Below, in pieces: positions 12,701 through 22,826 of a DNA stretch of 64,000 bases (the stretch's first letter is position 1; the number at the start of each line of letters is the position of its first letter). The position numbers and the translations under genes are program-made. Location: the NCBI GenBank assembly GCA_033398695.1, contig CM065814.1, forward strand, positions 82,912,358 through 82,976,357, given 5' to 3'. The notes below the pieces were generated by a model. That model was not told where the DNA came from. It did not search any database and saw only the letters and a program-made list of their open reading frames with translations. Source of the stretch: Orobanche coerulescens (taxonomy: Eukaryota > Streptophyta > Magnoliopsida > Lamiales > Orobanchaceae).

Positions 12701-13144
12701 TAAGGTACCTCAATTACGACCAAATTGTGTACTTATATGATAACTACAAAGTGTCCACGCTTCGCCAAATGTGGGGACGGTCTGTGATTCCAGTACCTCA
12801 CCTAAGTGATTGGTTCATTCCTGCTAACATCAAGGTGAAAGATTGTGAACCACCAGACAATCCGAGACAGGGAGGGTGACCAAAAGAAAGGAGATACACA
12901 TCAGGGGTTTGAGTCCTCGACTCATACTCATAAAGTTCAAACATGCCTTAGATGTGGAGGCACAGGCACAATAGAAAGACTTGCACTACAGTTATTCCCC
13001 AACTCTTTGAGGATTTCACAATGTAACCAACTCCGTCTAAAAAGGAATGTGCAAAAAAAGTGTAGTATATGTAACTCTGATAACCAAAGTATTCCAAATT
13101 GTCCAACTAAGCATCGTTTCGACCTAAATGAGCCCCCAATGTAA
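12701..13144 (+). pseudogene. MULE transposase, 3' part
   Basis: Immediately after the TAAGG duplication the frame continues the MULE protein (YLNYDQIVYLYDNYK, then VIPVPHLSDWFIP). After a frameshift at about 12880 it ends with a basic segment and a zinc-knuckle-like CSICNSDNQSIPNCPTKH, typical of MULE transposase C-termini. The stop is at 13142-13144. The SWIM-finger residues at the junction are partly lost: the expected CxH reads FNH just before 2870. Confidence 0.82.
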
Positions 13145-13229
13145 AGTAGTTATATTCATTTGAAGTATTTTCATTGCGTGTTTATTATACTAAACACCGG
13201 AATAAGTAGTTGTATTTTTCGTATTTATT

Positions 13230-13690
13230 ATTTCGTATTTATTTAATAGTTACTCGAAGACTGAATCAAGTTACTCGGGATATAAATTGAGTTGCTCAAT
13301 CACCAATCAAGTCACTCGAATTAAAATGGAGTTACTCCTAGTCACAATCGATAAAATACGGAGTAACTCGAATGAGTAATTCGAGTTACTCGGGTGTCAT
13401 TCGATTTACTCGAGACACTCACTCAAATGGCAATTACTCGAGTTACTCGACATAATCACTCAATTTACTTGAAATATTTATTCGAGTAACTCGTGTATTT
13501 TATCGAGTAACATGAGTAAATCAAACGAGTTATTCGGTAAAATCAAATCGGTAAAATACCACTTGTTACTCGAGATAAAAATCGAGTTACTCGATCATGA
13601 GTCGAGTCACTCGAATTACATATCGAGTCACTCGTATCTCAAATCGAGTCACTCGATTTTTATCTTGAGTTACTCATTAATCGAGTCACG
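13230..13690. repeat. Central MULE repeat block (CGAGTTACTCG type)
   Basis: There are dozens of copies of TCGAGTTACTCG, TCGAGTCACTCG and GAGTAAC, in both orientations because the unit is self-complementary. They sit between the two convergent MULE genes. No coding sense was seen. The frame 13512-13700 is an artefact of the repeat. Confidence 0.7.
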
Positions 13691-13699
13691 GAGCATTTA

Positions 13700-14165
13700 G
13701 ATTACTCAAAAAGTTTATACACAATAATCATTATAAAAAAATCGTTTGGGTTACTCCTCTTTTAGATTTTGAGTTGTATTTTTTAAATATACTATTTTAG
13801 ATTTATGTAATGTTGAATTATTTTCATTGTGTGTTTATTATAAAAAATGTATTCACACACAATAATCATTATAAGGAAAAAAGAATCGTTCAAGTTACTC
13901 CTCTTATAGATTTTGAGTTTTTTTTATATTTACTGTTTTATATTTATTTAATGTTGAGTTATTTTCATTGTGTATTTATTATAAAAAGGGTATTCATACA
14001 CAATATCCATTATTAAAAAAAGAACCGTTCGAGTTACTCCTCTTTTAGATTTGGAGTTGATTTTTTTTTATATTTATTATTTTATATTGAATTATTTTTA
14101 TTGTGTATTTATTATAAAAAAATTATTCATACACAATAATCATTATAGAAAAATTTGAATCGTTA
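13700..14165. repeat. AT-rich tandem repeat of about 135 bp
   Basis: About three to four diverged units share TTTATTATAAAAAATGTATTCACACACAATAATCATTATA and GTTACTCCTCTTTTAGATTTTGAGTT. A single weaker copy of the TTTTCATTG(C/T)GTGTTTATTATA part occurs at about 13165-13190. The block lies directly 3' of the DUF1985/C48-like gene. Confidence 0.7.
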
Positions 14166-14360
14166 TTTACTGATTTGGAATATTTATATACATGTATATC
14201 ACTAAAAAAAGATATCACTAATCTCTATCATCACACCGTATAAACAAATCAGTGGGATCATGTACTATAGTATCTACATCATCGTTAAACCTCCAGATAC
14301 CTCGTGCTACACGTCTTTTAAATGCGTAAATATCCGTCTCGGTATTTCCATGAGAGAATC

Positions 14361-15085
14361 CAGGATCAAACTGTAGGATCCCCATATATGCATCCAGATG
14401 CTGGATATCATTTAAATTTCAAATAAATCAAACATTTTCAGTAACTACACATTTCAATAATAGATTATATACATATAAATTGAAAGACTTACTTCTGCAT
14501 CTATCAACCCAATGTCCACTCGAGGACTCTGGAGACGTATTCCAGATGGTCAACACCTGGATTGTTCAAAAAGTACATTATCAGCACAACACTAAACAAA
14601 TAACTAATACAAATAAATAACAAAGCATGCAATAAATTATCACCTCGGTATCTCCCACCAAGGGCGATGATCGCCCCAAAATGGTCTCAGGCCTTGAACG
14701 TGGCTCATCAAGAAATCGAGATCCTCATCATCAATCCTCAATGTACCCCCTCTCTTATTAGAATTATTCCATATATTCATACACATAGCCTAATATAAAA
14801 TAATTTTGTCAGTAACGATGCATTCAATTAATTTGGAAGAAATATATAAATCAATATTTTTTCATTACCAAGAAGCTCGTATGAAACAGAACCGTCTGGG
14901 CAGCCCAATCATCGAGCCATCGCACGCCAACAAATCCGGGATCAAACAGTAGGATCCCCATATATGCATCTAGATGCTGGATATTATTTAAATTTCAAAT
15001 AAATTAAACATTTTCAATAACTACACATTTTAATAATTGATTATATACATATAAATTGAAAGACTTACTTCTGCATCTATCAATT
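14361..15085 (-). repeat. Internal exon-intron duplication in the C48-like gene
   Basis: About 147 bp at 14361-14507 matches 14938-15085 with roughly ten differences. The copy covers the HLDAYMGIL exon start, the whole intervening intron and the LIDAE exon end with its donor site. The copies are about 580 bp apart in direct orientation. Confidence 0.9.
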
Positions 15086-16919
15086 TGGATCCTTCCTGTA
15101 GCATCAAAAACCAGGAGGTACTAGCTCCGCATGCATCGCCGACATTGACACTACAATTTACTTTTTGTTTAAATATCGATAATTTTAGTAAATAATATTG
15201 AATCTACAATTTAACTCACCTCTCACTGCTAGCCAACCGCCTCCTATACGCCTCCTCATCTAAGTCCTTCCTCTTCCAAACTATAATGGTCTAGAAGGGG
15301 GAATGCGGTCTATATGACCTATATTATGGTCTAGGCGAATCAAACGTCTCTGATGGTCGAATCCTAGGGGCAACCTCTCGTGGTGTCACCAACATCTCAG
15401 TAGGAATAACCGGGGGGTAATTGTCGAGGCTGAGGCTCCACCAGCATGATGATCAAGATTCTGTGTGCTCTACCGGGATCGATGCATCGTCAGGGGACGC
15501 CCTCAGTCTGCTCGGTGGGAGCCGACGCTCCGTTAACACGAGTTTCTGTCGGCAACGATGCTCTACCAGCACCGGGGACGCTCTTAGTCTGCTCGGGGAG
15601 AATAGGCACTCTGTCAAATCGAGACTCTGTCGGAACCGAGGCATGATGAGGAGAATCGCGCAACTTAGTACCTCCAAAGTCCCATGACGGCATAGCAAGA
15701 CGAGCACTCTGGTTCACTGCATCATCAACATATGGATGCATCTGCTAGACCACCCCGTCACATGCTAAATCGATATATGCACACAGACGGGTGAAAAGGA
15801 TATCAAAATCAGTAATCTGCAGTCTCTTGAGTTCCCCGTACCGGAGAAGATGCAGTCTGGTGAGTACCCCGTGTCGGAGAACTTTGGCACTGTGAATCAG
15901 TATGCATAGGCTCATGTGGCTCTCGTAATTACTCACATCCAGTAGTAGGATATGTAGGCTCAGAAATAATTGGACCGGATGTCCGCTGCCGGACAATACG
16001 CTCTCCGGCTGGATCATCGATAGAATAATTACCATCACGAGACCTCCCCCCTCCCTCTTCCCCCTCCCCCCCACTTCTTGCATAGGGCCATCCTGTGCAT
16101 ATAATGTACCCGCTCGCTCGCAACATCATTAATGGACTGCATATACGGCTCCTGCTCCTCCTCAGTTGTCGTAGCTAACACCTCAAAAGAGTCAATCTAA
16201 ATGCAATTCAAAGACACATCTTCAGTAATTATAACCTTAAATATCTACAAGAGTATTTACTTATTGAAAATCTATAATTGATTACCTCCTAATTTAAGAA
16301 TGTGGTAAAAGCAATATGACCCAGCTTCTTCAACTTCCAGCGTGTACAATGAGATCGCTTGATGAAAGAAGCTCCGAGCATGGTCCCACATGTGGAACCT
16401 AACGAAGGTATACCCTTGCAAGCCCATTTCCGAAAACAATAATTAAATCCCAACATAAGAAATAATAACAATATTTATTTCAAGTTTAAGTATATAATTA
16501 AGTTAATGAATACGAGGAGGTACCATAATAGCGTATATGTTACCATAAAGATGGTAACTAGGATCCAGATTAGCAAGGACGTCAGTGGGGACATCGCTCA
16601 AATACGTAACCAATATATTATATGAATATAAGCCCCATGGAAAGCTCTCCCACCGAGTGTGGTCCTCAACTAACGTCCACAACCACCGGTCAGCAATGCA
16701 CTTCCCACCATCCACATTGAATATCAAATAGCAGATGCAGAGCACCTTAGCGACCTTCAGCGCATCACCGGCCTGCTCTCTAAAATATCCAGCAGCAAAT
16801 TGATCACGAATATGGTCTAAGATCTGCCTCCCATGACTGAGCAACAGATACTGATCGTACACACTCCCCTATGGTGGAACATTGCCCCCGTGTATATCAA
16901 ATTCGGCCTACATAATTCG

Positions 16920-17210
16920 AGTAACATAGTTACACGATTTTTTAAGTAACATTTAAATCGAAATATCGGAATAATCAGAATATTGGAATATCGAAATATC
17001 GGGTAACACAGTTGCATAATCGGAATATCGGAATATCGAGTAACACAGTTGCATAATCGGAATATCGAATAACATAATTGCACAATATTTGATTAAATCG
17101 GAATATCAAGTAACACAATTGAACAATATTTGAGTAAATCGGAATATCGAGTAACATGAACTAATCGGAAACTATCGAGTGACACAATTTTTCGAGTAAC
17201 ATTGAAATCT
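16920..17210. repeat. Repeats in intron 1 of the C48-like gene
   Basis: Repeated units of AATCGGAATATCGAGTAACACAGTTGCAT type mix the GAGTAAC motif of the MULE ends with GGAATATCGGAATATC runs. They lie between the exon 2 acceptor and the exon 1 donor. Confidence 0.7.
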
Positions 17211-17334
17211 TACCTGGTTTTCGGCAGATCCAGCGGCGGCGGAGGACTCGGCATCGGCGTGACCAGCGGTGTCAGCGGCGCCATTCGGGGAACGCCTCAC
17301 ATTCGAGAAAGTCGAATTTGCCATCGAGAAAGAG

Positions 17335-17839
17335 GTAACTCAATTGAATTGGTGTTACTCGGATACTCGTGAAAATCGTAATATTTGTTCAATCGAATGA
17401 AAAGAAGATGAAGGCTGAAGCTTCCCAGCGATTTATAACGAGTTACTCGCCAATTTGATAACTAGAATTTATTCGAGTAATAAATTTCCTTATCCGGATA
17501 ACTCGAGTTTGAATTCGGGTAATTTGAATTCTTATTCGGGTAACTCGACAATTTCGTGTTACTCGAGTTCATACTCGAGACTGTGTTTGGGATACCCTAA
17601 TGAGTGAATCGTGTTACTTGATTAGTTTATTCGTGTTACTCGAATACTGATATTGTATATTTTGAAAAGATTTACTCGAATATCTCTTACACGAAATTAA
17701 AATATATGACTCGAATGCATTCGAGTAAAGGTCAATTCCAATAATTTGGGTATCAAAAGAGTTATTGCTAAATTTGAGGTAAAAAAGAATAATACTATAT
17801 GTAAAAGGGCAAAACAAGCTATTCCCACAAATAGCTATT
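17335..17839. repeat. Right MULE subterminal repeats and flank
   Basis: GTTACTCG, CGAGTAA and CTCGAG copies are dense from 17337 to 17720 and lie just upstream of the C48-like gene start, so they probably contain its promoter. From 17721 to 17839 the sequence is AT-rich without clear repeats, up to the element B insertion. Confidence 0.6.
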
Positions 17840-19868
17840 TGTAACACCCCCAAGACATTCAGGGCATATTACAGCGCCGTGGTCCCCATACTGTGGAATC
17901 CACCAGGCTAACGTACCAAACAAGACATTCGACAACGACAACAATCACCAATAATACGACAATTCAAATAAGATTACAATCCGACAATAAAATCCAACAT
18001 CAATCCATTTCCCAAAACAGGAACACAACGTTAACAATTTTGTAAAAGAAGTACTCGAGTACTTAAACCAATTTTATAACACAAAAGTCCCAACACAAGA
18101 CATCAAAAGTAATGGACTGAAATGAACACCAATAAATGACTACTGATCAGTATCATGCTTGCCCATCATCCTCATACGGCTCGAGTGCTCGTTTGTCCCC
18201 ACGATCGATACCTGAAATACAAAAAGTATTTCCCCCATTTAAGGGGTTAGCGACAACTGCTAGTGCAAGTACAATCCATTTGAACTACATTCGAATCAGA
18301 TGAATAATGCGCCAAAAATCATTTTTTTAAAAACGTTTTATATTCCGGAATATTTACAATGTACAATCACAAAACACATTATCTCCAACAAATCACAATT
18401 CAAAGTTAACTGTTGGTACGAGACTCACGACCACCGTACCCATGAGCCGTCGGACATCCACAGGTGGATAACCACGATTCGCGATACGCACACTCACGGC
18501 AATACGTATCCCTAGAGGCCCGTCGGACCATCCCTAGGTGAACATACACATAACCATCCACAACAACCACGTCTGACCATAATTCAAATACTAGAACATG
18601 TAAACAAATGTAAAGTACTTGCCTTTGAGACATTCTTGAAGAAACGGAGATGAAACACGACTACGAACGGTCCGGGTGGAAAACGACGGTTCCTAAATGA
18701 AGGATCAACACAGTTCAGTCCCAACGGACAACAATACTCTATTGGAATACACCCATAACCCCGGTTACAATATACGACAATAGACGATCAATTGATACGG
18801 GCGAGGGTTTACGCAAAATCTCTCCATATTGATAATTCGCGGATTAAAATCAAGGAAATTGGATTTGGAATCATTCAATAATCACAATCGGTGAAGAATA
18901 TCATGACATACTGGAATAATTCGGTTCCAATTAGCAAAACCCGGAAAAACCCCCAAATTTGACGAGTTAGGGTTCTAGACGAAAATACCTTGATTTCGGA
19001 TGATGGATGACGATTATGCTGATGATAATATGTTAGCACGACTCTACGGTGATGGAATGTGAATAGAACGCCGATCAGGACCGATGGAAATCGCCTCTGA
19101 GGTCGCACGTCGAAGAAACGAAGGGAAAAGAATAAAACTGCTGCTCTGAAAACTGCCCGCTGGGCTTATATATTGTGAAGTTAGCGCACGCTAACTGCCA
19201 TATGTAGCGTGCGCTAACGGGGCCGTGACAGTCCAGTGGCTACTGCCACCATTCGTTAGCGTACGCTAACAATAGGGGGTTAGCGTACGCTAGCTTGCTC
19301 ATTAGCGCCGCAAAGAACGAGGGTAGCGTCGCTACCTACCGCAGCCGATTGACCGCTGCGATGTCACACCAGGTAGCTGCTGTCGAGTATAAAACACGAA
19401 GCGTCACAGCGGGCCGAGAATCCGGGAACATAGGCGAAGCATACAAGACGACAGAGCTAAGCGCTGAAAGAAAATATAATTCCGACCACCGGAGGGTCCG
19501 TAATGCGACAACGAAACTAAGATTCCCTAAACTATTAGGAAATTACAAAAATGGCCCAAGTGCCCGAAAATCACGAAACGACGTCGGATTTACAAACCGA
19601 AAGTCTCCACATGACCAACTCAACCATACGAACTTGTACAAACCAAGAAACAACGAAAATGAACGAGTTTTACAAGAATCGAACGTTCATACGGCAAAAC
19701 ATGTCATAAAATGAAATTACGTGAAAACATCATCAAAACTCGTCCAAATGGAAAAATTCCAAGAACAAAATAGATTCAAAATGTCGAAACGGTTACAAGC
19801 GAGTATATAAAAATAGACATACACCAAAAATGGAAACTGCTAAAAATGGAAAAATTACGGATATTACA
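17840..19868 (-). repeat. Element B 3' LTR
   Basis: 2029 bp, nearly identical to 24787-26811 except in the palindrome region around 19250-19420. It is the downstream LTR relative to the - strand coding order. Confidence 0.93.
19165..19295 (-). promoter_or_regulatory. GTTAGCG..CGCTAAC cluster and TATA box, element B 3' LTR
   Basis: Inverted arms GTTAGCG and CGCTAAC with a 2-bp centre occur at about 19180-19195, 19205-19218, 19255-19270 (perfect palindrome GTTAGCGTACGCTAAC) and 19279-19292. On the - strand they lie upstream of TATATAAG (19165-19172). Confidence 0.6.
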
Positions 19869-19903
19869 TTCTCCCCCTCTAAAATAAAGTTTCGTCCCGA
19901 AAC
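19869..19903 (-). other. Element B polypurine tract and post-stop hairpin
   Basis: Read on the - strand, GTTTCGGGACGAAAC (19889-19903) directly follows the polyprotein end and is followed by AGAGGGGGAGAA (19869-19880), which abuts the LTR. Confidence 0.75.
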
Positions 19904-20689
19904 TTAAGAATCAAAAAGCTCGGGGTATCTCGAACGCATATCCTCCTCTAGCTCCCACGTCGCTTCTTCTACTCCGTGCCTCGACCATTGCACCTTAACC
20001 AAAGGAATGGTTTTGTGCCTTAACTGTTTGTCACGACGCTCCAAAATTCTGACGGGCCTCTCTTCAAACGTAACATCCTTCTCGATCTCCACGTCCCCAA
20101 AGTCAATAATGTGGGACGGGTCCGGAACGTACTTCCCCAACTGGGAAACGTGAAATACGCTATGTACATGACTCACCGACGGAGGTAAAGCCAAACGGTA
20201 CGCTAACTCACCGACTCTCTCCAATACCTCGAAAGGTCCAATAAATCTCGGGCTGAGTTTCCCCTTCTTCCCAAAACGGAAAACTCCCTTCGTCGGAGAC
20301 ACTCTCAACAGAACATGATCTCCCACCTCAAACTCCAAAGGTTTACGCCTAACATCCGCGTAAGACTTTTGTCGACTCTGAGCAGCCAACATCCTCTTTC
20401 TAATCAATTCGACTTTCTCCCTCGTCTCCAACACAAGGTCCAGCTCGGTGCCAACCAAATCGGACGGCTCATCCCAACATATCGGTGATCGGCAACGTCG
20501 GCCATAAAGTGCCTCATACGGTGCCATCTTAATTGACGCGTGCCAGCTATTATTATAAGTAAACTCAATCAAGGCCAAATGATCCTCCCGATTACTACTC
20601 GATCTAACGCACATGCGCGCAACAAATCCTCGAGCGTCGAATGGTACGTTCGGGCCCTTATCGATGCAGGGATGGAGCGAAGTGCTCAA
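19904..20689 (-). pseudogene. Element B integrase C-terminus and chromodomain
   Basis: This frame begins after a frameshift in the integrase core and runs to the chromodomain. It contains YNNSWHASIKMAPYEALYGR, SRQKSYADVRRKPLEFEVGDH and the chromodomain EEATWELEEDMRSRYPELF. The start (about 20600-20689) is scrambled where QTDGQSE and the third catalytic residue should lie, so the core is inactive. The C-terminal half is open and well conserved. Confidence 0.85.
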
Positions 20690-21902
20690 GCGTATTGAGT
20701 CCCCAATGCCTTATGCTTTGCACGCCAAAATGCGATACAAATCGGCCATCTCTGTCTGAAATAATAGTCCTCGGCGTACCATGAAGCCTCACTATCTGAG
20801 TGATAAAAATACGAGCCAACTTTTCTGGACCCCAAGTATCCTTGATGCCCAGAAAATGTGCCGACTTAGTCAGTCGGTCTACAATCACCCATACCATATT
20901 CATACCAGTCTTCGTCCTCGGTAAACTCGTGACAAAATCCATAGAGATGTCCTCCCACTTCCATTCCGGAACGGGAAGTGGTTTCAATAATCCGGCTGGC
21001 CGCTGATGCTCAATCTTGACTTGCTGACAAGTCAAACACTTAGCTACAAACTGAACTACCTCCTTCTTCATATCGTTCCACCAGAAATTCTTCCTCAGAT
21101 CCTTATACATTTTACTCAAGCCGGGATGGACTGAGTATGGTGACGCATGAGCCTCTCGCATAATGCTCTGTCTCAATTCCGAGTCGTTCAGAAAACACAA
21201 CCGACCTCGGAATCTCAACACACCGTCCTCATAAATAACGAATTCCGGGGCTTTCCCCTTTCCTACACTCTCTCGAAGCTGAATAAACATCGGATCCTCT
21301 AACTGTCCCGACTTAATGTCCTCGACCAGAGATGAAGAAATCTCAAGAGTACGCAACTGCCCGGAACTCCCTGGCAGTACAATCTCAATGCTCAACCTCA
21401 TAAACTCTCGCTGAAGTCCCGACTGGGCCGTGAGTAACTCAAGCGCCCGAAGCGATACCGATTTCCGGCTCAAGGCATCTGCTACCACATTAGCCTTGCC
21501 CGGATGATAAAGGATCTCGAGATCGTAATCCTTAATCAATTCCAACCATCTCCTCTGTCTCATATTAAGCTCCTTCTGCGTGAAAATGTACTTCAGGCTC
21601 TTGTGATCGGTGAAAATCTGACATGACGAGCCATACAAGTAATGACGCCAAATTTTCAACGCAAACACAACTGCGGCCAACTCAAGATCGTGCATAGGGT
21701 AATTCAATTCATACGGTTTTAACTGACGGGAAGCATAGGCAATCGTCCTCCCGTGCTGCATAAGTACGCATCCGAGCCCTTGGCCCGAAGCATCACTATA
21801 AACGGAGAAACCCTCATTACCACTCGGTAAAGCCAACACGGGAGCGGTCGTCAACCGCTTCTTCAACTCCTCAAAACTATTCTGCCTCTCATCGGTCCAC
21901 AC
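20658..21902 (-). pseudogene. Element B RNase H and integrase N-terminal region
   Basis: The 414-codon open stretch carries [11 protein letters not shown] (first RNase H aspartate), [27 protein letters not shown] and [16 protein letters not shown]. The integrase HHCC finger follows (HPGLSKMYK to CLTCQQVK), then the core aspartates in MDFVTSLP and SDRDGRF. It shifts frame after FVSHFG. It is in frame with the RT segment upstream, separated by one TAG at about 21915-21917. Confidence 0.9.
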
Positions 21903-21917
21903 AAACTTCTCCGACTT

Positions 21918-22793
21918 CTATAACAACTGAGTCAGCGGTCGAGCTAGCTTAGAGAACCCCTCGACGAATCTGCGGTAATACCCGGCTAATCCCAGAAAAC
22001 TGCAGACCTCCTTCACGTTCTTGGGCGGCGCCCAATCCAACACTACCTCTACCTTATGTGGGTCCACACGAACACCCTCAGCCGAGATCACATGACCGAG
22101 AAACATAACCTCCCGTAACCAAAACTCACACTTTGAGAACTTCGCAAAAAGATGCTGAGTTCTCAAAATATCTAACACAATATGCAAATGACGGGCGTGC
22201 TCCTCCTCGCTCCTCGAGTAAATCAGGATGTCGTCGATAAAAACGACTACACACTTATCGAGGTACTCGATAAAGACTTTGTTCATAAGCTGCATGAACA
22301 CGGCTGGTGCGTTGGTTAGCCCAAAAGGCATAACCACAAACTCGTAGTGACCGTATCTCGTCCGAAAGGCCGTCTTCGGAATGTCGGTATCCTTCACTCG
22401 GGGCTGATAATACCCCGATCTCAAATCAATCTTCGAAAATACAGTTGCCCCTTGCAACTGATCAAACAAATCATCAATCCTCGGGAGCGAATACTTGTTT
22501 TTGATGGTCACTTTGTTCAACTCTCGGTAGTCGATACACAAATGAAGTGACCCATCCTTCTTCTTTACGAATAGGACCGGTGCGCCCTAAGGCGAAGCGC
22601 TCGGTCGAATATATCCCATGTCTAGCAACTCTCCCAACTGTTTCTTCAGCTCCAGCATCTCGGCGGGCGCCATACGGTATGGCGTCTTACAGATCGGTGC
22701 TGCACCCGGCTCTAAATCGACGGTAAACTCAACTTCTCGGTCCGGAGGTAAACCCGGCAACTCGTCTGGAAAGACATCAGGATACTCACACAC
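21918..22793 (-). pseudogene. Element B reverse transcriptase
   Basis: The fingers begin with [12 protein letters not shown] and [21 protein letters not shown], followed by a TAG at about 22587 and then [20 protein letters not shown]. The palm carries [23 protein letters not shown] and [12 protein letters not shown], where FIDD is the catalytic pair. [15 protein letters not shown] and [26 protein letters not shown] complete the thumb. Apart from two stops the domain is full length and in one frame. Confidence 0.92.
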
Positions 22794-22826
22794 TACCGGA
22801 ATAGACGAGAGCTCGACTCCCCCTTC

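Larger units (their letters stand above)
14218..17324 (-). pseudogene. DUF1985 / Ulp1-like (C48 peptidase) MULE cargo gene, rearranged
   Basis: Exon 1 (17324-17214) encodes a 37-residue Ala/Ser-rich start and ends in a good donor (GTAAGA). Exon 2 (from 16907) has an in-frame TAG at 16869-16871 and then a DUF1985-type block (VAKVLCICYLIFN, LVEDHTRWESFPWGLYSYN). A further exon lies near 16425-16290 (IPSLGSTCGTMLG), and a disordered segment spans about 16130-15340. The protease-like exons follow: WKRKDLDEEAYRRRLASSER, LIDAE, HLDAYMGILLFDPGF, LRPFWGDHRPWWEI, and SSGHW with the likely catalytic histidine. After the histidine, the expected Asp and Cys segment is replaced by a second copy of an upstream exon and intron (14361-14507). 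A different C-terminus then leads to the stop at 14218-14220. In this family the domain resembles SUMO proteases; its role in transposition is unknown. Exon limits are partly estimated. Confidence 0.75.
1..17839. mobile_element. Mutator-like element (MULE) with DUF1985/Ulp1-like cargo gene, split by element A
   Basis: Two convergent gene remnants, a MULE transposase (+) and a DUF1985/C48-like gene (-), are bracketed by the same CGAGT(T/A)ACTCG-type repeats at 1-150 and 17335-17720. This is how Ulp1-carrying plant MULEs are known to be built. Without the 9.8 kb element A the unit would be about 8 kb. The left end is at or before the window start. The right end lies between about 17640 and the element B insertion point, so exact ends and target duplication are not visible. 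Both genes are broken. An alternative is two adjacent MULEs, because a further repeat block lies between the two genes at 13230-13690. Confidence 0.7.

Noticed and set aside
15421..15741. Overlapping frames on both strands
   Set aside because: They fall in the disordered linker region of the C48-like gene and show no domain. Opposite-strand frames are shadows.
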